A DNA stretch of 64,000 nt from Carboxylicivirga sp964602515. Lineage in GTDB: Bacteria > Bacteroidota > Bacteroidia > Bacteroidales > Marinilabiliaceae. The number at the start of each line of letters is the position of its first letter. Within the stretch, counting starts at the first letter, position 1. Made by a program: the position numbers and the translations under genes. Shown here one piece after another: positions 36,786-45,280 of the stretch. The stretch is from the NCBI GenBank assembly GCA_964602515.1, contig CAZRRJ010000008.1, positions 94,557 through 158,556 of the forward strand, in the 5' to 3' direction. The notes under the pieces were generated by a model that worked only from the letters and a program-made list of their open reading frames with translations, was not told the origin of the DNA and did not search any database.

Positions 36786-37145
36786 ATGGAGATATCAGAA
36801 TGTTGTATTAAAGAACAAATAATAGATCAGCTTGAAGATTTTATTGGCTTTTATAATGAGGTAGGACTTAATGGTGGGAAAATTTATTGTTTAGATGAAT
36901 GGGGAATCAAAACGCGAATTACTGATATATCTGTAAATGAAAGGTCAAGTATGTTTTCTTATGAGGATATTGAAGTTACCTGGAGTTTAAAGGACATGAT
37001 TAGAAATAATGAACCAATTGGGAAAACATTAAAGTTCATGGTTTCAGGTTTTGGTTTTTATAAGGTGTTGTCAAAAGAAACTATTCAAATTGATGCTGTA
37101 ATAATGTTTAGTGATTTGGATGAAGATAGATTGGTTTTTAATTGA
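36786..37145 (+). CDS. Hypothetical protein, 119 residues
   Basis: This is a soluble, acidic protein without signal peptide. It begins MEISECCIKEQIIDQLEDFI and continues with beta-rich segments (GGKIYCLDEWGIKTRITDIS, KTLKFMVSGFGFYKVL). The codon pattern and clean start make it a credible gene, but I recognise no family. It is flanked on both sides by long non-coding DNA. Confidence 0.55.
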   Translation: MEISECCIKEQIIDQLEDFIGFYNEVGLNGGKIYCLDEWGIKTRITDISVNERSSMFSYEDIEVTWSLKDMIRNNEPIGKTLKFMVSGFGFYKVLSKETIQIDAVIMFSDLDEDRLVFN

Positions 37146-37746
37146 AGCTAAAATGAAGAGAGGAACTTATTGTTTTATAGAGATTTCTTTTATGCTTCAG
37201 TTGTCTGCTTGTGTTAGAAAAAAGGAGAGTTATTTATGAATTAGGCAAAATAAAAAATGGCCAAAAAAAATTATGCTAAACATTCGTATTAGGATTTAAA
37301 AGGTAAGGGGGTATAATTACCAATGAAGCATTTAGTCTTAACTAAATTAATCATGTCTAAATACATTGTTAGTTCTTGATTCGTAATTCTTAGGGAGTTA
37401 CTTACTACTGTTTTTATCGTAGTTGTGGATGCTGCCTTATGGATAAAGGAAGCAATCAATTTCTTGCACCAGAATAAATAGCATAGACTGCAGTATTAAT
37501 CACCGATATTCGATTTGCTAATAATGCTTGGCTTTAAACCAATTTATAAAGAAGGCACGGTAGGTTTAAGATTTTTTTACATAGTGATTTTGTGGTTAGT
37601 AATTACGAGATCTTTTATCCGAAGCCTGTTGGGTTTTTACAGAATAAGAACAAAGAAACCGTATTTTAGTACACAGTTTTAAAGTGTTACATTTTGCTTC
37701 TGTTTATGCTGATATTTGGTGTAACTTCGGGGTAATGTAAGTGCAC
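37146..37746. other. 600-bp stretch with short coding-like fragments
   Basis: There is no intact gene. A short plus-strand frame near 37395-37480 reads TTVFIVVVDAALWIKEAINF before a stop, which looks like coding residue, but nothing can be identified. Confidence 0.35.
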
Positions 37747-37836
37747 TACGCTAAATTACTACCTAAAAATACGTAAAATACGTATTATAATTAAGAAATA
37801 TACGTATCTGTAAGAGTCTGGTATACTGTAGTTTTG
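37747..37836 (+). promoter_or_regulatory. Array promoter 1 (22-bp-phased palindromes + -7 box)
   Basis: Units are TACGCTAAATTACTA at 37747, TACGTAAAATACGTA at 37770 and the degenerate TAAGAAATATACGTA at 37792. The -7 box TAGTTTTG begins at 37829, 37 bp after the start of the last unit. Downstream (37906) is a signal-peptide-bearing frame that is now broken. Confidence 0.75.
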
Positions 37837-37905
37837 TATTGGTAATTGAAAAGTGTGTGAGGATGACATGCTTTTTACGGAATTAATAGAATTGAGGAAG
37901 AAGTT

Positions 37906-38310
37906 ATGGTAAAAGCTATACTATTAAACCAGCTTATGTGCTTAGGATTAACAGCTAATGCACAATTATTAAATGACTGCATATTAATCAATATTTTAGA
38001 CAAAACCGGAAATCTGTATCGCTAACATATTTAGCTGGTTTTGAAGAAGAGCATGCTGAGCTTTTTCAATGTCATTATTGTTTTGTAGAATGAAATTTCG
38101 AAGTGCCAATGAGCAATTCTTAAATCTGGAGCTATCAAGTATAAAATCAATGATGTGACCTAGGAGTCAAAATTTTGGTAGAAAGAATGTCCTAGTGGCT
38201 ACTAGTTGATGATACCTATTATTTGACTAAGGGAACTGAAGCTATAAAAGTTCTATCTGAAATACCGGTGTTAATAGTTTACATTAAGTTTAATAAAAAT
38301 GGATATTAAA
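37906..38310 (+). pseudogene. Remnant of an exported protein gene behind array promoter 1
   Basis: An ATG at 37906 opens a signal-peptide-like sequence (MVKAILLNQLMCLGLTANAQ) that stops after 39 codons at 38025. Coding-like fragments continue in shifting frames: TYLAGFEEEHAELFQCHYCF at about 38024-38090, and LVDDTYYLTKGTEAIKVLSE with IPVLIVYIKFNKNGY at about 38204-38310. These are separated by stops and frameshifts. The start lies about 70 bp after the -7 box of array promoter 1, as expected for its original gene. The family cannot be named. Confidence 0.45.
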
Positions 38311-38428
38311 AAGCCATTAAAATAATGCAGTACTCTTTTAGGTACAAGAAACGACTTATTTTATGCAGGGTGTAGGAATGAATAGCTTAATAAGCTATAA
38401 AGAAAGAAGAAATACAAAAGTTTAAAGT

Positions 38429-39175
38429 ATGATTATGAAAGCGCTTAGTTTATTGTTAGTATTAAATATCGTGATATTAAGCAGCATTATAGCGGGCAAT
38501 AAATCAGAAAAAACGGCTATAGCCCGATTTTCCGGTAAAGCTATAAAAGGAGATGAAATTGTATTGTATATTAAAGGATTTGAAAACGAGGTTTTGCATG
38601 TTGATTTCGGGAATGGGACTATAGAAAAGGTTAACGTGTTAACAGAATACACAAAAATAAGTGGTAACATAGGAGAGAATGGAAGTATTGTTATATATGG
38701 TGATGGCAGTAATTGTAAGGGATTAATTGTGCGAGACAATCAGCTTTTAACAGCTGATGTTTCATTACTAAAAAATATTGAAGAAATATATGCCTCTGGT
38801 AATTTATTAACAGAAATTGATGTTTCAGCTAATAGAAAACTTAAAACACTTGATCTTAGTTCTTGTTATATTTCAAAGCTCAATTTAAGCCAAAACCCGT
38901 TCTTAACCGATTTGTGGTTGGCAAATAATAAGTTACAAAACATTGATGTTAGACATAATACTCATCTGGATGTTTTGCACTGTTCTAATAATGACTTGCA
39001 AGAGCTTAATGTTAACAATAATATCAATCTTAAGCAACTCTATTGCGATGCTAATAAAATACAAATATTAGACTTGTCTGGCAACCTGAAGTTAACAGTG
39101 CTTGATTGTAAAAATAACCTATTAACAGATCTTGACATTACCAAGAATACCGCATTAATTCACATATTGCATTAG
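38429..39175 (+). CDS. Exported leucine-rich-repeat protein
   Basis: This 248-residue protein has a signal peptide (MKALSLLLVLNIVILSSIIA; the start is ATG at 38429 or 38435). A beta domain spans about 25-105. Then come about seven leucine-rich repeats of 20-21 residues of the type common in Bacteroidota surface proteins: KTLDLSSCYISKLNLSQNPF, LTDLWLANNKLQNIDV, LDVLHCSNNDLQELNV, LKQLYCDANKIQILDL, LTVLDCKNNLLTDLDI. No C-terminal sorting domain follows and the chain ends shortly after the last repeat, so it may be truncated. It probably takes part in binding or adhesion. Confidence 0.82.
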   Translation: MIMKALSLLLVLNIVILSSIIAGNKSEKTAIARFSGKAIKGDEIVLYIKGFENEVLHVDFGNGTIEKVNVLTEYTKISGNIGENGSIVIYGDGSNCKGLIVRDNQLLTADVSLLKNIEEIYASGNLLTEIDVSANRKLKTLDLSSCYISKLNLSQNPFLTDLWLANNKLQNIDVRHNTHLDVLHCSNNDLQELNVNNNINLKQLYCDANKIQILDLSGNLKLTVLDCKNNLLTDLDITKNTALIHILH

Positions 39176-39341
39176 AGTTTCATAATTGTCGCTTTGGCTG
39201 ATAAATTATTTTAATAGGATATGATAACTAATTTTTGGTAAAGGTTTCACTATGTAGTTTGGCTATGTGGAGTTTGTATTGTGCAATTAATTGGTTAGTA
39301 GTTATTTATTGTGTTTTTTTTAAAAAAACAACTGATTCAAC

Positions 39342-39452
39342 TACGTAAATTGCTTATGTTTCTTACGCAAATTGCTTATAGTTTTTACGTAAATAGAGTA
39401 TGAATAATAGGGATATTGCTAATGGAATATATGTATTAGACATTTATTTTTG
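39342..39452 (+). promoter_or_regulatory. Array promoter 2, upstream of the outer-membrane protein gene
   Basis: Units are TACGTAAATTGCTTA at 39342, TACGCAAATTGCTTA at 39364, TACGTAAATAGAGTA at 39386 and the degenerate TAGGGATATTGCTAA at 39408, all 22 bp apart. The -7 box TATTTTTG is at 39445, 37 bp after the start of the last unit. The gene starts 98 bp further on. No TTTG stands at the -33 position. Confidence 0.85.
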
Positions 39453-39549
39453 TTAACAATAAATACAATAGAAAATATATTGTTAATGTGCTATAATGTT
39501 AATTTGTATTTAGCGCAAATGTGTTTGAAAAATTAGTTATCATTAAAAA

Positions 39550-40185
39550 ATGACAAAAATGAAAAAGTTACAATTGATTATTTTGGTAATATTTACCATG
39601 TCAGTGGCGACGAAGGCTCAGGAGTACTTTACAGGAGGTAGCCTTAGTTTTGCAACAAGTTCATCTAAAGCAGGTGGAGACAGTAAAGGTTCAGAAACAT
39701 CTTTTAACTTTTCTCCTGAGATTGGTAAAATCTTTTCTGATAAAATATGGGCTGGAGTTAAATTAGGAGTAGGTTATGGCAATGATAATGATGGAGCAAG
39801 TCCTGAAGTTGTGAAAAACAGTACTAAGTTTGGAGTAACTCCTTTTGTTCGTTATTACGCAATACGTATGAATAAGTTTGCTATAAGTGCACAAGGAGAA
39901 TTAGGTTTTGGTTATAGTACTTCTAAAACCAAAACAGGAGGAAACTCAGCTGATGGTCCAAAGTATACCAATGTTGGATTTAATGTTTACCCATATATTA
40001 CTTACGACATTAGTAATAAGGTAATTTTACAAGCTAAAGTAAATGGTTTAAACTTTGGTTTAAACCATAAGTTATCAAAATCAGGTGATGTAAAAAACTC
40101 AAGTACAGGTTTTGGTTTTGGAGTAAATAGTAATAACCTGCTTGAAGTAGGTGCATTAACTATTGGAGCAGCAATCAAATTTTAA
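39550..40185 (+). CDS. Outer-membrane beta-barrel protein (porin-like)
   Basis: This 211-residue protein has a signal peptide (MKKLQLIILVIFTMSVATKA; the start is ATG at 39550 or 39559). The mature part consists of alternating amphipathic strands (FTGGSLSFATSS, IWAGVKLGVGYGND, FAISAQGELGFGYS, VILQAKVNGLNFGLN) and ends with GALTIGAAIKF. The C-terminal phenylalanine is typical of barrels inserted by the BAM machinery. It is predicted to form a small 8-strand barrel. It is under array promoter 2 and ends at a strong terminator, so it is a single-gene unit of the proposed regulon. Confidence 0.85.
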   Translation: MTKMKKLQLIILVIFTMSVATKAQEYFTGGSLSFATSSSKAGGDSKGSETSFNFSPEIGKIFSDKIWAGVKLGVGYGNDNDGASPEVVKNSTKFGVTPFVRYYAIRMNKFAISAQGELGFGYSTSKTKTGGNSADGPKYTNVGFNVYPYITYDISNKVILQAKVNGLNFGLNHKLSKSGDVKNSSTGFGFGVNSNNLLEVGALTIGAAIKF

Positions 40186-40244
40186 GCACATGCTATTTAA
40201 GTAGTGGCTTAAAAATTTAAGTTGTTGGAGACTTGTGTTATACG

Positions 40245-40286
40245 CTGCCATATGTAAATTTTTACATATGGCAGTGTTTTTTTTTT
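40245..40286 (+). terminator. Strong terminator after the outer-membrane protein gene
   Basis: CTGCCATATGTAAA and TTTACATATGGCAG form a perfect 14-bp stem, followed by a run of ten T residues. Confidence 0.9.
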
Positions 40287-40334
40287 AAAAACTATAGTTT
40301 TTCATAGTATTACAATCACATAAGATTATAGTTG

Positions 40335-40424
40335 TGCGCAAAATGCGTAGTCTATGTTACGTAATTTGCGTAATTGAAATAGGGAATATACTAATAAATA
40401 CCTCTAGAATACTATGTAAATTTG
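40335..40424 (+). promoter_or_regulatory. Array promoter 3, upstream of the LytS/LytTR operon
   Basis: Units are TGCGCAAAATGCGTA at 40335, TACGTAATTTGCGTA at 40358 and the degenerate TAGGGAATATACTAA at 40380. The -7 box TAAATTTG is at 40417, 37 bp after the start of the last unit. The kinase start codon is 139 bp further on. Confidence 0.85.
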
Positions 40425-40562
40425 TACAATAAATAGTATTGAAGATTCATTTTTTATAAAGTCAATAGTTCTTAAAGCAAAGGAAAGAATGAGAGATCGT
40501 TGTTTTCTAGTTAGATTAGAGTATATCAATAGCAGTTATTATTTTTAGAATAATCAGGTTTT

Positions 40563-42473
40563 ATGCAACAAGAATTATCCATTTTACCTTTTTGTAACAA
40601 AACTAAAATGTGTTTGTTATTTGGCTTAATATTTTGCTTAATGCCAGTATTGGGTTTGGGGCAGAATTTGACCGATAAAACATATGAAGAATTACATGAA
40701 GCCATAGAAGGAACAGCAGATAAAATTGTTGGAGTATACATAGATAGCTTGCTGTGTAATAATGAGATGACCACTTTTGATGTTGGGCGTTTAAACTTTC
40801 TTAAGGCTAAGCTTTGTCAAATTGGTATGGAGTATGATGAAGCTGTTATAATGTACAGAGAGTCTATAAAACTATTTAAGAAGACTAATAACTATGAATG
40901 GGAGGTAAAAGCACGATTAAATCTTTCTGTTCTGTATTGTAATCAGAATTTTTTCACTAAGGCAGCTACAGAATTATATACGTCACAGGAGATTGTTGAT
41001 AAAACCAATAATACCAAGCAAAAAGCAGTGGTTAGTGAATTTTTTGCTAACATGTATTACCGACAAGGTGATAAAAATCAAGCATTGAATTATCTTGAAA
41101 GAGCAGTTATGGAATATGAAGCAGGGAATGATACAGTTGTTTTATCACGATTATATAATAACCTGGCAGTGCTGTACAAGAATAAAAAACAATTTAAAAA
41201 GGCTATTGGATATAATAAGAAATCATTGGCTTTAAGTGAATATTTAAATGATCAGTTAGCCATTTCCGAATCGTATAATAATATTGCTACTAATTATGAA
41301 AATCTTTATAATCAAACTGATAGTATTATATTTTTGGAGTTGGCTATTTCGTTTTATGAGGCATCAGCGAAATTAAAAAGAAATTACCCAGAAGAATGGA
41401 ATACCGCACTTGAAAACCTTGCACGTTTAGAGTCAAAGGTTGGACAGTATAACATAGTCACTAAGTATCATGACGAAGTATTATCAAGCGGTTATCAAAA
41501 AATACACCTTAGTAGTCAGGAAATGATGTTTCGTCGTTGGTTAAGTGATGCTTTACGAATAGGACATCTTAATCGTGCCAAACAATATTTAACCAGTTTG
41601 GATTCGGTTCAGGTACTTTTGCGGGGGGTACAAAAGAAAGATTTTCAGCAAATGCTTCAAAATCAGGAAGAGTTGTTTGAAATAAGAAGAAGGACAAGTG
41701 AACATGAGCTGATGCTTAAAGAGGAACAAAATACGCGAATGTTGGCTGAACGTGCGCATGACCGTATAAAAGTGATGTTAATCGGAGTGCTTGTTTTAGT
41801 GCTATTTGCACTATTATTATTTGTACAATATCATAAAAATTTAAGATACAAGAATGAGAAAGAAAAGAACCGGTTAAAACACAAAATTTTAAGGTCGCAA
41901 ATGAATCCTCATTTCATATTTAATGTGCTAACTGCTATTCAAAATTCTATTTTGGATGAAAGTCCTTTAAAATCAGCTGAATACATCTCTAATTTCTCTC
42001 GTTTAATTAGGCAAAATTTTGATTTTACTAATCTGGATACCATATCTCTATATGATGATTTAGATGCTTTGGTAAACTACATGGAAACGCAAAAAATACG
42101 CTATTCTAATAAATTTACCTATGCTATACATGTAGATGATACTCTTGATAAAAATGAGATCCAAATACCCCCGATGTTACTACAACCGATAGTTGAAAAT
42201 GCTATAGAGCATGGTTTAAGAAGAAAAAAAGAAGGAGGGAAATTAGATATATATATTACTCCAGTAGAAAAAGGAATCAGATTTGTGGTGACGGATAATG
42301 GTTCAGGATACTTTCCTAAAAATGAGGATGGGAAAGAACACTCATTAGATGTTTTAAAAGCCCGGTTGGCTATTTCGGGATATGGTGATGAGCAAACATT
42401 TATAGCCACTAACCTTGATAATACAGCCGGAACTAAGGTTGAGTTTTCAATAACACTTAAGAGCGATGTTTAA
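40563..42473 (+). CDS. LytS-type sensor histidine kinase with periplasmic TPR domain
   Basis: This 636-residue protein has a signal peptide at 1-34 (core MCLLFGLIFCLMPVLGLG), then several tetratricopeptide repeats at about 60-290 (NLSVLYCNQNFFTKAATELY, LYNNLAVLYKNKKQFKKAIG), probably a peptide- or protein-binding sensor. A coiled coil and one membrane helix (402-422) follow. The His_kinase domain carries SQMNPHFIFNVLTAIQNSIL with the phospho-acceptor His 450. The HATPase has PIVENAIEHGLRRK and VVTDNGSGY. Its gene overlaps the response-regulator gene by 8 bp, so the two are translationally coupled. Array promoter 3 lies upstream. Confidence 0.93.
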   Translation: MQQELSILPFCNKTKMCLLFGLIFCLMPVLGLGQNLTDKTYEELHEAIEGTADKIVGVYIDSLLCNNEMTTFDVGRLNFLKAKLCQIGMEYDEAVIMYRESIKLFKKTNNYEWEVKARLNLSVLYCNQNFFTKAATELYTSQEIVDKTNNTKQKAVVSEFFANMYYRQGDKNQALNYLERAVMEYEAGNDTVVLSRLYNNLAVLYKNKKQFKKAIGYNKKSLALSEYLNDQLAISESYNNIATNYENLYNQTDSIIFLELAISFYEASAKLKRNYPEEWNTALENLARLESKVGQYNIVTKYHDEVLSSGYQKIHLSSQEMMFRRWLSDALRIGHLNRAKQYLTSLDSVQVLLRGVQKKDFQQMLQNQEELFEIRRRTSEHELMLKEEQNTRMLAERAHDRIKVMLIGVLVLVLFALLLFVQYHKNLRYKNEKEKNRLKHKILRSQMNPHFIFNVLTAIQNSILDESPLKSAEYISNFSRLIRQNFDFTNLDTISLYDDLDALVNYMETQKIRYSNKFTYAIHVDDTLDKNEIQIPPMLLQPIVENAIEHGLRRKKEGGKLDIYITPVEKGIRFVVTDNGSGYFPKNEDGKEHSLDVLKARLAISGYGDEQTFIATNLDNTAGTKVEFSITLKSDV

Positions 42474-43200
42474 AATTGTTATAGTAGAAGATGAGTTTAA
42501 TGCACAGCAAGCGCTTGCTAAGATGTTAAGATTAATGTTTACTAAAATTGAAATTGTTGGCATATTCCCATCTGTAGAGAAGTGTAAAGAGTTTTTGGAA
42601 AATAACCTTGTTGATTTAGTTTTCTTTGATATTGAACTTGAAGATGGTATAAGTGTTAATTTATTGAAACAACTGTCTGAAATAAATTTTCACATTATTT
42701 TTACAACCAGCTTTGACCAATATGCTATTGATGCAATAAGGCTTGGTGCCACTGATTACCTACTTAAGCCTATAGATCCTGTGGAATTAAAGCGCGCTGT
42801 TTCTAAAGCATTAGAACAAATAGTTGAAGAAAGACAAAAGCAGGACATTATTTCTACAATGAATAAGAGTAATGTAGCGGATGAGGAAAAACTAGTTGTA
42901 AAAACAGCGGATAATATACATTTTATTTTAGTTAACGATATAATAATGCTTGAAGCTGATGGAGCGTATACAAAAGTAACTTGTACGAATAAGTTTATTC
43001 ATGCTTCTAAGCACCTTAAGTATTTTGATAATATTCTGGAATCTTCGAAGTTTATACGAACACATCAATCCTATTTGGTAAACAAAGACCATGTTAAACA
43101 TATTTGTAAATCTGGAGTAGTTTTAAGTAATGAGCAAATTGCTAAAGTGGCAGTCCGAAAATATAAAGAAGTAGTACGTTTGATTAAGGCTGTTAATTAA
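42466..43200 (+). CDS. LytTR-family response regulator
   Basis: This 244-residue protein has a CheY-like receiver at 1-120: acidic pocket IVEDE, phospho-acceptor D55 in LVFFDIEL, TTSF and YLLKPID. The LytTR DNA-binding domain spans about 145-240 (IHFILVNDIIMLEADGAYTK, FIRTHQSYLVNKDHV, RKYKEV). LytTR proteins bind tandem sites one or two helical turns apart, usually upstream of genes for surface or virulence functions. It is coupled to the LytS-type kinase and sits behind array promoter 3, making it one candidate reader of the arrays. Confidence 0.94.
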   Translation: MFKIVIVEDEFNAQQALAKMLRLMFTKIEIVGIFPSVEKCKEFLENNLVDLVFFDIELEDGISVNLLKQLSEINFHIIFTTSFDQYAIDAIRLGATDYLLKPIDPVELKRAVSKALEQIVEERQKQDIISTMNKSNVADEEKLVVKTADNIHFILVNDIIMLEADGAYTKVTCTNKFIHASKHLKYFDNILESSKFIRTHQSYLVNKDHVKHICKSGVVLSNEQIAKVAVRKYKEVVRLIKAVN

Positions 43201-43903
43201 CAAGCAGGTTTCAATATAAAATTAAAGTCACAGAAACTATATAGTTATGCTGGTTTATAAATAATAGTGTACTAATGTGAAGAGTTTTCGGTGCAAAGAT
43301 GTTATGAGTATCACTTTTTTTAAAACTTGTTTTTTGTATAAGTTTTCTCAAAGCATTCGAAATACCCCAAAATTCCTGGATAGAATTGGGAAAAATTCTA
43401 TTCACAAACAAATTAAACTGTGACATCATTTTAAACCGAACCCAGGTTAGTAAGAAGAACACTAAACCATTTACGGCATCTTTTCATAAAAATTCAACGA
43501 ATATTAAATAAATAGGTACACCTATCAATTGCTTTTGTGGATTTGTATATAGTAATGCAACTTGCAGTCAAAATAAGATAATTAAGTGTCATCTATTAAA
43601 AGATACAGGTTATAACTTATTACGATTGAACAATTGACTAAGGCAAGGAACAAGTGCTAATGTAGTGAAATGAATGTCTGATGCGAAAGATGTTTCGGAT
43701 AAAGATTTCTGATCAGACCAATTGTATTTTATGATGGTTATAGAGGTATAAGGTAGTCGTATTTTTCGTTTACCTGGAAATTATCTGGTTTGATGATATT
43801 TGAAGTAAAATACACATAAGGGATATACTGCCTGAACTGGGATAGTTATCTGTTTAAAGTATATATATTAATTAAAATTACAAATTTTTAAAAGACAAAG
43901 ATT
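43201..43903. other. 700-bp stretch without a recognisable gene
   Basis: The minus-strand frame at 43211-43462 has no family resemblance or plausible start signal. Near 43802-43830 there is weak resemblance to an array promoter (GAAGTAAAATACACA, then ATAAGGGATATACTG), but the phasing does not fit. Confidence 0.35.
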
Positions 43904-44326
43904 ATGATTTATGGAATTACTTTAGTTGTACTTGGTATTTTAGCAGCGCCATCATTGCTTTTAGCAAAAAAGCCTAACGCTCAGGAACTGTTAGATAAAA
44001 TTACACCTTACCAAGGATGGATAGGATTAGTATTTTGTTTTTGGGGTGTTTGGGGTATTATACAAGCAATATTAGGTTTGGGTTTGTTAGCCACTTATCC
44101 TATATGGTGGATCACATGGATGGGAACAAGTGTTGTTGAAGCAGCCCTTGGCTTCTTATTAGGATATGGTATGATAAGTCAGCTTGTACTTTCGAAAAAT
44201 GAAGCTGCAAAAGAAAAAGGAGCACAATTGCTTGCTAAACTATCACCATTACAAGGTAAGTTAGGTTTAGTTGCTATTATTTTAGGTATTTGGACTATTA
44301 TAGCATCAATCCTTTTTTATGCATAA
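43904..44326 (+). CDS. Small integral membrane protein with four helices
   Basis: This 140-residue protein is strongly hydrophobic, with about four membrane helices: MIYGITLVVLGILAAPSLLL, YQGWIGLVFCFWGVWGIIQA, TSVVEAALGFLLGYGMISQL and KLGLVAIILGIWTIIASILF. Two short cytoplasmic-like loops repeat the pattern ELLDKITPYQGWIGLV / LLAKLSPLQGKLGLV, so the protein looks like an internal duplication of a two-helix unit. Function unknown. It is followed by a hairpin terminator. Confidence 0.75.
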   Translation: MIYGITLVVLGILAAPSLLLAKKPNAQELLDKITPYQGWIGLVFCFWGVWGIIQAILGLGLLATYPIWWITWMGTSVVEAALGFLLGYGMISQLVLSKNEAAKEKGAQLLAKLSPLQGKLGLVAIILGIWTIIASILFYA

Positions 44327-44335
44327 TTAAAATTT

Positions 44336-44373
44336 AAAAACATACTGGTCTTCTATGTTGACCGGTATGTTTT
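44336..44373 (+). terminator. Terminator after the four-helix membrane protein
   Basis: AAAACATACTGGTC and GACCGGTATGTTTT form a long stem with one mismatch around a 9-nt loop, ending in TTTT. Confidence 0.7.
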
Positions 44374-44739
44374 AAATTGAAATAACCAATCAACATCAAT
44401 AGCGAAAAAGCTTTGTGAAGATTGATAAGATTAGTTTGGTGATTGTAAGAACGCTTACATTGCTTATTGTCTATATGTTTATTAGGGGAATAGACTATTA
44501 GTTTTATTCAATATTATTACAATTGGGATGATTTCTCTTGAGATGCAGAGAATGACGATCAGTTGATAAAACACAAGTATTAAAGAAATCAAAATATAGT
44601 GAGATTTCTTACAAAAACAGACAGGCACCACTTGATTGGGAAGGAATTATGATAATGCGTCTAAATTATCTTGTATTCTTAACGAAGATGAACCTTGAGA
44701 TAGCTTATGGACAGGTTGTGAACTAAGCTTATGGAAGAA
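44374..44739. other. Non-coding stretch, possible 5' part of the DUF1963-like relic
   Basis: No gene is intact. Short coding-like fragments precede the recognisable relic, but I cannot assign them. Confidence 0.3.
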
Positions 44740-44975
44740 CAAGATTTTCAAAATCAATTAGGAGGTAACCTTAAATGGGGTTAAGAAGTAACTACTTCCA
44801 AAAATTATAGGTACCCAATGAAACTTATGCTTCAGATAGAATTGAGTGAAAATACAGATATAATGTGGGGAAGAAGGATTAATGCATATCTTCTATGACA
44901 TAAACTCAAAAAAAGTCTTTATTTTTCAGGAGCAAATACTAATAAGAGAATTAAACTGGAAGATATTCATGGTAT
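44740..44975 (+). pseudogene. Relic of a DUF1963 (YwqG-like) protein gene
   Basis: One frame reads QDFQNQLGGNLKWG, a stop, then EVTTSKNYRYPMKLMLQIEL and SENTDIMWG. It then continues in the next frame as MHIFYDINSKKVFIFQEQI. The order LGG-P-W, P-M-L-LQI-L, MWGD-G, FY matches DUF1963/YwqG proteins, which have LGG-P-W, then PM-FLLQI and GD-G-Y-FY segments. One stop and one frameshift are visible and the N-terminus is not recognisable. It cannot encode a functional protein. Confidence 0.55.
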
Positions 44976-45280
44976 CTTTTACGAAGGTGTTGTGTATCGA
45001 GGCTTAATAAAAGCACTTGTACACAATGTCTTTTTTTTTGTGTTATACATAACCATTAGATTAAGAGATCAGTTAGAATGTAGCTGACCGAAAGTTACCA
45101 AAACTTTATTTCTTGTTAGCATTAGAAAGAAAATAAGTTTAGTGAAAACTAAAGCAGTGCGAAATTTATTTGCGAGGAATAAAAAAGTACTTTCTGAATT
45201 ATCATTATTACTACATAATTACAAAACTAAAAGGTTAACAATATTATATCCTAAACTAGAATCTTGATAAAGAAAAGCAT
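44976..45280. other. Intergenic stretch upstream of the 514-residue exported protein
   Basis: No gene or strong motif was seen, and no array-type units are present. Confidence 0.35.

Noticed and set aside
39342..39422. 22-bp repeats as a CRISPR array or as replication iterons
   Set aside because: Units are 15 bp with 7-8-bp spacers, only three or four per site, without cas or rep genes, and always at the same distance from a promoter box. A promoter array explains them better.
43211..43462. Minus-strand frame considered as a transposase remnant
   Set aside because: No transposase motif or inverted repeat could be found.
43802..43862. Possible seventh array promoter upstream of the four-helix membrane protein
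   Set aside because: One unit-like sequence and an ATAAGGGATATACTG stretch are present, but the spacing is 14 rather than 20-22 bp and no TTTG completes the -7 box.
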